64,000 nt of DNA from JBDWFY01 sp039976075 (GTDB lineage: Bacteria; Pseudomonadota; Alphaproteobacteria; Rhizobiales; Stappiaceae), in the NCBI GenBank assembly GCA_039976075.1, contig JBDWFY010000005.1, forward strand, positions 1 through 64,000. Reading direction: 5' to 3'. Numbering within the stretch: the stretch's first letter is position 1; each line of letters opens with the position of its first letter. Positions 36,254-44,767 of the stretch are shown here, piece after piece. A program made the position numbers and the translations under genes. The notes under the pieces were generated by a model. It ran no database searches. It had not been told where the DNA came from and worked only from the letters and a program-made list of their open reading frames with translations.

Positions 36254-37339
36254 CTATCTCAACTTCAATGTCGCAAGACCGAACAGAGCCAAAACAACGG
36301 CAATGATCCAGAAACGGATCACCACCTGAGACTCCGTCCACCCCAGATGTTCAAAATGATGATGGATGGGCGCCATCTTGAACACACGCTTGCCGGTGAG
36401 TTTGAAGGAAGCAACCTGAATGATGACCGAGAGCGCCTCAAGCACAAAAAGCCCGCCGATTATCGCCAGAACAATTTCATGCTTCGTCGCGACGGCGATC
36501 GAGCCGATCATACCACCCATCGCCAACGACCCGGTATCTCCCATAAAGATTGCAGCCGGCGGCGCGTTAAACCATAAGAATCCAAGCCCTGCGCCGATTA
36601 CCGCCCCGCAAAGAACCGCCAGTTCACCAGTACCGGGTACGTGGTGAATTTGCAGATAGTTGGCAAAAACCGCATTCCCGGACAGATACGCAATGAGCGC
36701 AAAACTCGCGCAGGCAATCATGACAGGGACAATCGCCAGACCATCAAGGCCATCGGTCAGATTAACCGCATTCCCTGCGCCAACGATGACCAGAATGGCA
36801 AATGGAATGAAGAATATTCCCAGATTGAAGACGAGGTCCTTCAACACAGGAAAGGAAATCGAATTGGAGAGGTCGGTACCATCAAGGCGGGTAACGACAT
36901 AAACAGCGATACCGGCAATGACTGCTTCGATCGACAATCGTATTTTACCGCTGAAACCCTTGTGGGATGACTGGGAAATCTTGAGATAATCGTCATAGAA
37001 CCCGACAAGCCCAAAGCTGACGGTAACCAAAAGAACCACCCAAACATATGGGTTTTTAAGATTGGCCCAAAGAAGTGTGGCGACGATCATCCCGGACAGG
37101 ATCATCAAACCACCCATCGTGGGCGTGCCTTTCTTCGTCAGAAGATGACTTTGAGGACCATCTTCCCGGATCGGCTGCCCTTTACCCTGCCGCATGCGTA
37201 AAGCGTCGATGATTTTCGGACCAAAAAGGAAAACGAAAAGAAGCGCGGTCATGATCGACCCACCTGTTCGGAAGGTGATGTATCGAAAGACGTTCAGGAC
37301 CGAAACCTGTCCCGCCAATTCCCCCAGAAGATAAAGCAT
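36254..37339 (-). CDS. mraY: Phospho-MurNAc-pentapeptide transferase
   Basis: MraY moves phospho-MurNAc-pentapeptide onto undecaprenyl phosphate, forming lipid I. It is a ten-helix integral membrane enzyme of 361 residues. Key segments are FRYITFRTGGS and KKGTPTMGGLMIL. The catalytic aspartate stretch is FYDDYLKISQ (DDxxK). Others are NAVNLTDGLDGLAIVP and the C-terminal histidine loop PIHHHFEHLGWTESQVVIRFW. It lies 9 bp after murF. Confidence 0.98.
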   Translation of the reverse strand: MLYLLGELAGQVSVLNVFRYITFRTGGSIMTALLFVFLFGPKIIDALRMRQGKGQPIREDGPQSHLLTKKGTPTMGGLMILSGMIVATLLWANLKNPYVWVVLLVTVSFGLVGFYDDYLKISQSSHKGFSGKIRLSIEAVIAGIAVYVVTRLDGTDLSNSISFPVLKDLVFNLGIFFIPFAILVIVGAGNAVNLTDGLDGLAIVPVMIACASFALIAYLSGNAVFANYLQIHHVPGTGELAVLCGAVIGAGLGFLWFNAPPAAIFMGDTGSLAMGGMIGSIAVATKHEIVLAIIGGLFVLEALSVIIQVASFKLTGKRVFKMAPIHHHFEHLGWTESQVVIRFWIIAVVLALFGLATLKLR

Positions 37340-37348
37340 GCCCTGTCC

Positions 37349-38779
37349 TCAAACCTCCGCCATGTCAGAGGTTTTGCTGAATTTCTGTTTTAGTTGCTCA
37401 ACCAACGGTCCCATACGTGACCCTAGGGACCCCTTGATCATCACAATGTCGCCCGGCCGGATTTCCTCGGCCAGTATTTTGTCCAATTCCGAAGACTGCG
37501 TCGCGTATCTTCCGCGCTGCTCGCGCGGCAGAACGTCCCAAAGATGCTGCATCTGCGGTCCGACACAATAAACAATGTCGATGGCGGCATTTGCCAATGG
37601 TTCAGCAAGTGCCGCATGAAGTGCAGGTGAGGTGTCACCCAGTTCCAGCATATCTCCAACGACTGCAACATAGCGCCCAGGACGCGTTATTGGCGTATCG
37701 CCCAATGCACGGATGGCAGCCGACATTGAGAGCGGATTGGCGTTGTAACTTTCATCAATCAGGAGGGCTTTGCCTGCCGGCAGGTTCAGGTGCCATCGTT
37801 CACCACGACCTTTGGGCGCCTTCACATCCGAAAGCGCCAGACCCGCAAGCGCCAGATCCGCGCCCATCAGTTCAGCACAGACTAGCACTGCGAGAGAATT
37901 ATTCACCAGATGCTGACCCGGCGTACCGATTTTATATGTCACATCATGACCAAGAATTCGGGCCGAAACGCATGTGCAGTCTGGATGTTGCACAGAACTG
38001 AGAGCGCGAGCCTCCGCATCGGGACCACTTCCAAACTGAACGACCCGGCTCACTCCTGCCTTTTTGGCATAATCCAGAAGGTTGCCTATTTGATCGTTAT
38101 CGGCATTCAGAACCGCCGTTCCACCCGGTTTTAGGCCAGCAAAAATTTCTGCTTTGGCTTTGGCAATATCGTCAACAGAGTCGAAAAACTCCAAATGCAC
38201 CGCTGCGACAGTCGTAATGACAGCGAAGTCCGGCTCGACCATTTTGACCAGCGTTTCAATTTCGCCCGGTGCGTTCATACCGATTTCGAAGACGCCGAAC
38301 TCAGTATCTTCCGGCATGCGCGCCAGTGTCAGGGGGACACCCCAGTGATTGTTGAAAGATGCAACCGAGGCATGGGTCCTGCCCGATTTCGACAAGGCAA
38401 TCCGGAGCGCTTCCTTGGTACTCGTCTTGCCGACACTTCCGGTGACAGCAACAATCTTTGCCTTCGTCCGTTGTCGGGCTGCTCTACCGAGCCTTTCAAG
38501 CGCCTGGAGCACATCCTCAACCACGACATAAGGACCGTTTTGCGAGAGGTTTTTCACCCTTTCTTTCGAAACTACCGCCAGGGCTGCGCCATTCCCAATC
38601 GCTTTTTCCGCATAATCGTGACCGTCAAACCGACCGCCGGCAATACAGAAAAAAGCTTCGCCTGGCGCAACTGTCCGGCTGTCAATCGATATCCCGGTTA
38701 CGTCTGCAAGTGGCTCACCAACGACAGCGCCTTCGAGCGCGGCAACAAAATCCGACAAGTGCCATAATACGTCGCTCAT
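37349..38779 (-). CDS. murF: UDP-MurNAc-tripeptide--D-alanyl-D-alanine ligase
   Basis: MurF adds the D-Ala-D-Ala made by Ddl to the UDP-MurNAc tripeptide. The protein has 476 residues. The N-terminal domain has ISIDSRTVAPGEAFFCIAG; the P-loop is VAVTGSVGKTSTKEALRIA; the central segment is FNNHWGVPLTLARMP; the C-terminal domain has LIDESYNANPLSMSAAIRAL. The start overlaps the murE stop by 4 nt. Confidence 0.98.
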   Translation of the reverse strand: MSDVLWHLSDFVAALEGAVVGEPLADVTGISIDSRTVAPGEAFFCIAGGRFDGHDYAEKAIGNGAALAVVSKERVKNLSQNGPYVVVEDVLQALERLGRAARQRTKAKIVAVTGSVGKTSTKEALRIALSKSGRTHASVASFNNHWGVPLTLARMPEDTEFGVFEIGMNAPGEIETLVKMVEPDFAVITTVAAVHLEFFDSVDDIAKAKAEIFAGLKPGGTAVLNADNDQIGNLLDYAKKAGVSRVVQFGSGPDAEARALSSVQHPDCTCVSARILGHDVTYKIGTPGQHLVNNSLAVLVCAELMGADLALAGLALSDVKAPKGRGERWHLNLPAGKALLIDESYNANPLSMSAAIRALGDTPITRPGRYVAVVGDMLELGDTSPALHAALAEPLANAAIDIVYCVGPQMQHLWDVLPREQRGRYATQSSELDKILAEEIRPGDIVMIKGSLGSRMGPLVEQLKQKFSKTSDMAEV

Positions 38780-40230
38780 GAGGGCCTCCCGTTAGCAAGG
38801 ATCGATGCAACGGCTTCGTGATCGGAGAAAGGCAGAACCTGATCACCAACAATCTGTCCCGGCTCATGCCCTTTTCCAGCAACGCAAAGGATGTCCCCTG
38901 CCTTGAGCAGGGAAACACCGTGCGATATTGCTTTTCCGCGATCCCCTATTTCAATTGCAGCCGGTGCGCCCTCAAGAACGGCCTTTCGGATTTCCTCCGG
39001 GTTTTCGGTGCGTGGATTATCATCCGTCACAATCACTACATCCGCGTGTCGGGCAGCCGCAGCGCCCATCAAGGGGCGTTTTCCCGGATCCCGGTCACCA
39101 CCGGCGCCGATAATGCAAATAAGGTTCCCTTTTGCATAGGGCCGCAGGGCCGCAAGAGCGCTATCCAGCGCGTCCGGTTTATGGGCATAATCAATAAATA
39201 TCAGCGCACCCTCGTCGGTCTGTCCGGCTTGTTCCAGTCTGCCTGCCGCACCTTCAAGATGCTCAAGCGCGCTCAGAGCGGTTTGTGCCTCAACTCCCGA
39301 GGCGATGGCCAACCCGGCCGCCAACAGGGCGTTTGAAACTTGAAAATTACCAGGCAGAGGTAACCGGACCTGACGTGTCTCGCCATTCACCCTCATCGTC
39401 AAAAGCTGTGCAAATCCCTGTTGCTCAACAGACAGCAATTTCAATTGCTGCCCATTCAAGCCAACTGTGAGGGTGGCAATGCCTCTTTTTTTGCAGATGT
39501 CGGCAACACGGTCTGCATATGGAGTGTCAGGGTCAAAGACCGCAGTGCCGTTTTGCGGCAAAAGTGTATCGAACAGTCGCATCTTGGCAGCAAGATATTC
39601 CTCGACGCTCGCATGATAATCCATGTGATCACGACCGAGATTCGTAAATCCGGCTGCCGTGAGGTGAACACCATCTACACGTCGCTGATCAAGCCCATGG
39701 CTTGATGCCTCGAGGGCAGCGTGCGTGACCCCATCTTTCGCCAGAAAACTAAGATCACGATGAAGATCCACCGGGTCGGGTGTTGTCAAACTGCCGTAAT
39801 GAGCGCCACGAGACGTCACAGTTCCTATGGTGCCCAGGCTCGCCGCTTCAAAATCGGCATAGGCAAACATCTGGCGGACGAACACAGCCACAGACGTTTT
39901 ACCGCTTGTGCCGGTAACCGCAACAATCGTGTCAGGTTGCTTTCCCGCCAACTTGGCCGCCATCAGGGCGAGGCTGCGCCTTGGGTCTGAAGCTCTCAAC
40001 TGCGGCACACTGCAGCGAGCCAATGGGTCGTCAGCATCCGTCAGAACAGCTACCGCGCCCGCCGCAATCGCATCGGGAACAAAACGGCGGCCATCCGCCT
40101 GCGCGCCCTTCAGGGCCGCAAAGATGTATCCTGGTCTGACTTTACGGCTGTCTGCGGTGATACCGGTTATATCCGTGGACGGCAGACGTTCAGGAATTTC
40201 TACCCCAAGGGCAACTTCTTCAAGCAGCAT
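38776..40230 (-). CDS. murE: UDP-MurNAc-L-Ala-D-Glu--2,6-diaminopimelate ligase
   Basis: MurE adds the third peptide residue. DDNPRTENPEEI carries the DNPR motif that selects meso-diaminopimelate rather than lysine, fitting a Gram-negative wall. The protein has 484 residues. Other motifs are ITGITADSRKVRPGYIFAAL, P-loop VAVTGTSGKTSVAVFVRQ, and EASSHGLDQRR; the end is AGDILCVAGKGHEPGQ. An 80-bp gap separates it from ftsI. Confidence 0.98.
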   Translation of the reverse strand: MLLEEVALGVEIPERLPSTDITGITADSRKVRPGYIFAALKGAQADGRRFVPDAIAAGAVAVLTDADDPLARCSVPQLRASDPRRSLALMAAKLAGKQPDTIVAVTGTSGKTSVAVFVRQMFAYADFEAASLGTIGTVTSRGAHYGSLTTPDPVDLHRDLSFLAKDGVTHAALEASSHGLDQRRVDGVHLTAAGFTNLGRDHMDYHASVEEYLAAKMRLFDTLLPQNGTAVFDPDTPYADRVADICKKRGIATLTVGLNGQQLKLLSVEQQGFAQLLTMRVNGETRQVRLPLPGNFQVSNALLAAGLAIASGVEAQTALSALEHLEGAAGRLEQAGQTDEGALIFIDYAHKPDALDSALAALRPYAKGNLICIIGAGGDRDPGKRPLMGAAAARHADVVIVTDDNPRTENPEEIRKAVLEGAPAAIEIGDRGKAISHGVSLLKAGDILCVAGKGHEPGQIVGDQVLPFSDHEAVASILANGRPS

Positions 40231-40310
40231 TGCATGCTTCTAGTCCACTAGGTGTGTTTTACTCAATAGGTTCGTAACGCTATCACTTACCAAAAACCGG
40301 CAGTGTTCCT

Positions 40311-42041
40311 TTAATAAGACACTGCAATCATATCACTGGTGTCCCCAAACCGGGGCATGACGCCCATCATCGGCGCAATTCTGCGAACGATGGCAGCAAC
40401 GGTGGGCGCTGTATTCAGACCTGCTGTCGCACTTCGCATGCCTTCTTCCGGTTTTGGCTCATCCAGAGTGACAAGCACTACGTACCGCGGTTTGTCGATG
40501 GGAAAGGCTGCAAGAAACGAATTGAACCTTTTGGACGAAACATAGCGTCCATTTTCAACTTTTTCTGCTGTACCGGTCTTGCCGCCGACCATATATCCGG
40601 GCACTTCAGCACGCCGGCCGGAGCCTTTTTCCACATTCATCCGAAACAGATACCGCATCGAGGCCGATGTCTTTTCATCGACGATCCGCACCGCCATTTC
40701 TTGTGCTTCGCTCACCGTCCGCGGCAAGAACGTGGGCGGGATGTAGTTGCCCCCATTCACCAGGGTCGCTGCTGCAACCGCTGTGTGCATTGGTGACACT
40801 GAGAGACCATGACCAAATGAAATTGTCATTGCCGTGAGGTCGTTCCATTTCGGCGGTAAAATGGGCCGCGCGGTTTCAGGCAATTCGGTTTCGATACGGC
40901 TCATCATACCGATACGTTTGAGAAAATCCTGTTGTCGGTCAATACCAGCGGCCAGAGCCATTTTGGCAGTTCCGATGTTGGACGAGTAAATAAAGACCTC
41001 GGGTACCGAGAGCACCTTATTTTTTGCATGAAAATCACGGATCGTATGACGAGAAACCCGGATCGGCTTGGTTGCATCGAAGTGATCGTTGATCGACACC
41101 TTGCCGCTATCCAGCGCCATTGCCGTCGTGAATGTCTTGAAAACTGATCCCATTTCATACACGCCCGACGTCGCACGATTCATGCGTTTCTGCTCAAGCG
41201 CTTCCTTGGGATTGTTCGGATTATAATCCGGCAGTGATGACATCGCGACAACTTCGCCTGTCTCAACATCAAGCACGATGCCAATCGCGGCTATCGACCG
41301 ATACCGCGCCATCGCCTTGGACAGTTCGTCGCGAACAGCATGTTGCGCCCTTAGATCGACAGATAAACTGACCGGTTCAAGCGGCCTGTCGGTTGCGAAC
41401 CCAAGGGCTTGAAGGTCGGCAAGCCCCTGATTATCAAAATATTTTTCAAGCCCGGCAATACCCTGATTGTCGACATTCACATGACCGACAATATGCCCCG
41501 CAAGATTACCGCCGGGATAGAACCGGCGACTCTCATTGAGAAACCCGATACCTGGTAATCCCAGCTTGTGGATTGCTTTTTGTTCAGGCGGTGTGATTTC
41601 GCGTTTCAGCCAGATAAAACCGGCATCGCTCTCGAGGCGTCGCCTTATGCTGGCAGTCCGAAGTTGCGGCAGCACCGTACCCAATTTTTCCACTGTCTCA
41701 TCGACATCTTCAATGCGACGCGGCTCTGCAAACAGCGACGCTGTCTTGATGTCGGTTGCCAGGATCTCACCGTTTCGATCAAGAATGTCCGGCCGTGACG
41801 CTTTAATTGCCTCGGCATCCCCCAGGAAAGCCGATTGCTCGCCCGCATCGGCCATGCCCAGCAAGACAAGGCGACCGGCAATCAATGCGTACACCGCCAC
41901 AAATGCGATCATCGTGATGAATATACGCGACGCATTGCCCTCTGATTTTGCAGAAGGAGAGGCTGTCCGGCGTGCTTTTGGACGCAGACCTTTCAGTGAC
42001 AAACCATTTAGTGGACCCAAAATACGCAAGGTCGCCTCCAT
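40311..42041 (-). CDS. ftsI: Septal penicillin-binding protein FtsI (PBP3)
   Basis: FtsI is the class B transpeptidase that cross-links septal peptidoglycan with FtsW. The protein has 576 residues: a basic cytoplasmic tail, one membrane helix (IFITMIAFVAVYALIAGRLVL), a pedestal domain with SRPDILDRNGEILA, and the transpeptidase domain. The active-site motifs are SVFK (within EMGSVFKTFT), SSN (YSSNIGTAKM) and KTG (GGKTGTAEK). The SxxK residues are intact although many homologues read STFK. Its ATG directly follows the ftsL stop with no gap. Confidence 0.97.
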   Translation of the reverse strand: MEATLRILGPLNGLSLKGLRPKARRTASPSAKSEGNASRIFITMIAFVAVYALIAGRLVLLGMADAGEQSAFLGDAEAIKASRPDILDRNGEILATDIKTASLFAEPRRIEDVDETVEKLGTVLPQLRTASIRRRLESDAGFIWLKREITPPEQKAIHKLGLPGIGFLNESRRFYPGGNLAGHIVGHVNVDNQGIAGLEKYFDNQGLADLQALGFATDRPLEPVSLSVDLRAQHAVRDELSKAMARYRSIAAIGIVLDVETGEVVAMSSLPDYNPNNPKEALEQKRMNRATSGVYEMGSVFKTFTTAMALDSGKVSINDHFDATKPIRVSRHTIRDFHAKNKVLSVPEVFIYSSNIGTAKMALAAGIDRQQDFLKRIGMMSRIETELPETARPILPPKWNDLTAMTISFGHGLSVSPMHTAVAAATLVNGGNYIPPTFLPRTVSEAQEMAVRIVDEKTSASMRYLFRMNVEKGSGRRAEVPGYMVGGKTGTAEKVENGRYVSSKRFNSFLAAFPIDKPRYVVLVTLDEPKPEEGMRSATAGLNTAPTVAAIVRRIAPMMGVMPRFGDTSDMIAVSY

Positions 42042-42398
42042 TTATTGAATATTGACTGTGCCACCGGCAAAACCACCAAGCCGGTCTTCACCCAGCACGG
42101 GATCGAACTGGATCGGCTTGGTCGGCAGATCGTCAATTTCAGCAATTTGCTCGACCGCTAACGGCTCAAGCTCGAGATAGTCGTTGTAGCGCGCCACCAG
42201 CTTCTGCAGCCGATCCGGCTGGTTGAGGAGACTCCATTCGGCTTTCAACAGCGAAATCGCCTCCTCTTCGGCGGCGATCTGCCGCTTCAGATCGGCTACA
42301 TGTTCCGCTGCCTGTTCAGCATCGCGCTTCAACTCGAAGACAATTGCGACACCTATGAGGACAACGAGAACGAACAAGACATTGAAATATCGGATCAT
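42042..42398 (-). CDS. ftsL: Cell division protein FtsL
   Basis: FtsL is a small bitopic divisome protein that helps activate FtsW/FtsI. The protein has 118 residues: membrane helix YFNVLFVLVVLIGVAIVFELK, then a coiled coil AEHVADLKRQIAAEEEAISL and the segment AEWSLLNQPDRLQKLVARY. That segment is the usual end of alphaproteobacterial FtsL, and a tail of about 40 residues follows. ATG 42398 is chosen by position, 1 nt past the rsmH stop, with GGGAG upstream inside rsmH. Confidence 0.93.
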   Translation of the reverse strand: MIRYFNVLFVLVVLIGVAIVFELKRDAEQAAEHVADLKRQIAAEEEAISLLKAEWSLLNQPDRLQKLVARYNDYLELEPLAVEQIAEIDDLPTKPIQFDPVLGEDRLGGFAGGTVNIQ

Positions 42399-42399
42399 C

Positions 42400-43434
42400 T
42401 CAATCTCCCAACTCGCCAAAACCAGGCATCCGCGCAAGACCCACCACTTTCGGGTCCAAGGATCGAGCGGCAGCGTCGGTACGCCGCCCGCCTCGCATCC
42501 GTGAAGAGCGGGCTCTGGGGTTCAGGCTTGTTTCTTCATCACCGGGACCGACGGCCCCCTTGAACAGCGGTGCAAATGTCGGATCAGGAACGTCTGTTTC
42601 GGGCAAATGGCGCGAGCCGCCCGAATGGGTTCTGCATCGATCTGCAAAGAATTTCTTGACGATGCGGTCTTCCAGGGAATGAAAGGACACCACGACGAGA
42701 CGTCCACCGCTTTTGAGAATGGCTTCCGCAGCTTGAAGCGACTGCGCAACCTCATTCAGCTCACCGTTGATATACAGTCGCAGGCCTTGAAACGTCCGTG
42801 TCGCGGGGTGGATTTTCGCTTTGGGATTACGCCCCACCACCTTTTCAACGACAGCGGCCAATTCCAGTGTCCGCGTGAACGGTTTTTCTTTGCGAGCGGC
42901 GTCAATGGCATGGGCAACTGCCGGAGCACGACGCTCTTCTCCAAGCATGCCAATTATGCGAATGAGATCTCGAACCGGCATTTTATTGACAACATCAGCG
43001 GCGCTGGCACCCTTCTGCTCCATGCGCATATCGAGCGGGCCGTCTTTCTGAAAAGAAAAACCGCGCTCAGCCTCGTCGAGCTGCATGGATGAAACACCAA
43101 GATCCAGAACGACACCGTCGACCTGATCGAAGCCTGCCGCGCGCGCATGGCGATCCAATTCACCGAAGCGCCCCTCTATCAGGGTCAACCGCTCCGGGTA
43201 TTGTTCGACGAGCCCCTGCCCGCCGACGATAGCACCCGGGTCGCGATCGACGCCGATCACACTGGCCCCCTTCTCGAGAATGCCAGTTGAATAGCCCCCG
43301 GCGCCGAAGGTTCCGTCGATGATGACATCTCCAGACTTCGGCGCCAGTTCCAACAGCACTTCAGCCAACAAGACTGGTACATGACGAACCGGTCCACCTG
43401 CAGAATCGCACGGAGTCGCTCTGCGATCCGTCAT
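42400..43434 (-). CDS. rsmH: 16S rRNA (cytosine1402-N4)-methyltransferase
   Basis: RsmH (MraW) methylates N4 of C1402 in 16S rRNA. The protein has 344 residues. The SAM-binding motif is IIDGTFGAGGYSTGIL with VIGVDRDPGA. Other family motifs are DGVVLDLGVSSMQLDEAERGFSF (the conserved DLGVSS), ATRTFQGLRLYINGEL and VVVSFHSLEDRIVKKFF. The true start is ATG 43434, overlapping the mraZ stop as ATGA. The frame stays open further upstream within mraZ but without family similarity. Confidence 0.97.
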   Translation of the reverse strand: MTDRRATPCDSAGGPVRHVPVLLAEVLLELAPKSGDVIIDGTFGAGGYSTGILEKGASVIGVDRDPGAIVGGQGLVEQYPERLTLIEGRFGELDRHARAAGFDQVDGVVLDLGVSSMQLDEAERGFSFQKDGPLDMRMEQKGASAADVVNKMPVRDLIRIIGMLGEERRAPAVAHAIDAARKEKPFTRTLELAAVVEKVVGRNPKAKIHPATRTFQGLRLYINGELNEVAQSLQAAEAILKSGGRLVVVSFHSLEDRIVKKFFADRCRTHSGGSRHLPETDVPDPTFAPLFKGAVGPGDEETSLNPRARSSRMRGGRRTDAAARSLDPKVVGLARMPGFGELGD

Positions 43435-43913
43435 TGCCCCGATCCTTCTGGCTGATTGAGTGCTGCCCCATCTGGAGTGCCTCCGGCAAGAACAGCCAGA
43501 GCCCGCTTCATGGCCTCTGCACGGTGCTCCTGGAACTTGCCTGGCTCCCAGATCTGAAATTTGTATCCCTGACCGACAAACGTCACTGCATCGGTGATGC
43601 CGGCGTGGGCCTTGATTGTATCGGTCAATGATACGCGACCGTCCTTGTCGATTTTCAACGTTTCGGAAAATCCGAAGAGGGCCGTAGAAACAAAGTCGTG
43701 ATCCGGGGTCAGCGTGCGAAACCCGTCCAGACGTTTCTGAACCTCGTCGATCAGCCCCTGCCCTCCGGCATCGACGGCTGACTGCATGGGAGAGGGAAAA
43801 CAATAGAGCCCCTCGTAACCGTCTTTTGCGAGGGCAGCACGAAACGGTGCCGGAATTGACACACGTCCTTTGGCGTCGAGCCGATTGGTATAGTGCGATA
43901 CAAACCCGGCCAT
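43431..43913 (-). CDS. mraZ: Transcriptional regulator MraZ
   Basis: MraZ is an AbrB-like DNA-binding protein that controls the dcw cluster by binding repeats upstream of its own gene. The protein has 160 residues and two SpoVT/AbrB-type halves: NRLDAKGRVSIPAPFRAAL near the start and KIDKDGRVSLTDTIKAHAG in the middle. GAGGGG lies 4 nt before the ATG. Four matching operator repeats lie at 44066-44100. As first gene of the cluster it would feed back on all sixteen genes. Confidence 0.97.
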   Translation of the reverse strand: MAGFVSHYTNRLDAKGRVSIPAPFRAALAKDGYEGLYCFPSPMQSAVDAGGQGLIDEVQKRLDGFRTLTPDHDFVSTALFGFSETLKIDKDGRVSLTDTIKAHAGITDAVTFVGQGYKFQIWEPGKFQEHRAEAMKRALAVLAGGTPDGAALNQPEGSGQ

Positions 43914-44065
43914 TTTTCCCCTCGCGATCCGGGCAGCAATTGATTGCCCGGTGCGTCGACACCCCGCGAGAGTTGTTGCCGTGTTGGCGTCCAGATGCGG
44001 CCTTCACGAAGCCATCCTGTCCTTAGGTAAACAGCGTCATCCCGCCAACACAGTACATTTATCTC

Positions 44066-44100
44066 CGGGATGATCCGGGATAACATGGGACAGGATGGGC
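44066..44100. promoter_or_regulatory. MraZ operator: four YGGGN repeats with 10-bp period
   Basis: CGGGA (44066), CGGGA (44076), TGGGA (44086) and TGGGC (44096) occur at exact 10-bp steps. E. coli MraZ binds TGGGN repeats separated by 5 bp, the same period. The array starts about 150 bp upstream of mraZ and overlaps the best promoter candidate, fitting autorepression. Confidence 0.8.
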
Positions 44101-44106
44101 AGTCAA
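44080..44106 (-). promoter_or_regulatory. Candidate mraZ/dcw promoter
   Basis: On the minus strand TTGACT (44106-44101) is followed by TGTTAT (44085-44080) with 15-bp spacing, slightly short. The MraZ repeats lie between and across these elements. A 5' leader of roughly 160 nt would result. Confidence 0.4.
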
Positions 44107-44235
44107 TGGAAAGGGCCTGATTTCAGCGGGAAATTACGGTTCTGGACCCCCAAGGTTGATTTAGTCTTAATGAAACATTCACTTTTTCGACCACAACCCA
44201 CGTCATCCCATGCCAAAATGCTGCCATAATTATGG

Positions 44236-44250
44236 TTAACGCGCGATTAA
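44236..44250. promoter_or_regulatory. Perfect TTAA-N7-TTAA site (CtrA-type)
   Basis: TTAA (44236-44239), seven bases, then TTAA (44247-44250) followed by C. This is the full binding consensus of the alphaproteobacterial cell-cycle regulator CtrA. It lies between the dcw promoter region and the 3' end of rnpB. Confidence 0.6.
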
Positions 44251-44296
44251 CGGCGTTTTCGATTCTCATGTGGAAAATTGGTTTAATAAAGACGAA

Positions 44297-44689
44297 GTGT
44301 GCCAGTCGGTCTGTAAGCCGGGTTCTGTAGGGCCGACCATTTCCGGTCGACGCGACGGTTATTCATCTGGGACCTCCGTTGCCGAAGGCCTCACGCAACC
44401 AACCCGAACGACTGGTCTGGACAGACCGGAGTTGCCTCCGCGCCGTTCCTATTCGGTTTTGCTCCCGGTGGGGTTTACCGTGCCGCGCCTGTTACCAGAC
44501 ACGCGGTGGGCTCTTACTCCACCCTTTCACCCTTACCCCGATAAATCGAGGCGGTTTGCTTTCTGTGGCACTTTCCCTGGGGTCGCCCCCGCCGGGTGTT
44601 ACCCGGCACCGTTTATCCATGGAGCCCGGACTTTCCTCCACCACGGTCTTTCGACACTTGTGGCAGCAACCGTCCGACCGACTGGCACG
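44297..44689 (-). ncRNA. rnpB: RNase P RNA (type A)
   Basis: This is the catalytic RNA of RNase P, which matures tRNA 5' ends. On the minus strand the universally conserved core GAGGAAAGTCCGGGCTCC appears near the 5' end. It is followed by GGGAAAGTGCCACAGAAA, and near the 3' end by the conserved segment ending AGAACCCGGCTTA. The terminal helix P1 is an exact 11-bp pairing: GCCAGTCGGTC (44686-44676) with GACCGACTGGC (44311-44301). Length near 390 nt is normal. Open frames on both strands here are by-products of the RNA. Confidence 0.96.
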
Positions 44690-44694
44690 CACCA

Positions 44695-44721
44695 ATTAGA
44701 TGGCTTTTTAGTCAGATTCAA
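44695..44721 (-). promoter_or_regulatory. Candidate rnpB promoter
   Basis: Reading minus, TTGAAT (44721-44716) and TCTAAT (44700-44695, five of six matches to TATAAT) lie with 15-bp spacing. They would start transcription close to the 5' strand of helix P1. Confidence 0.5.
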
Positions 44722-44767
44722 TAAGCGGGGGCATAAACTTGTCGTTCAATTGGAGCGCTTCGCACAC

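Noticed and set aside
43435..44007. Upstream extension of the rsmH frame through mraZ
   Set aside because: The RsmH family starts at ATG 43434, which overlaps the mraZ stop; the extension translates the mraZ gene out of frame.
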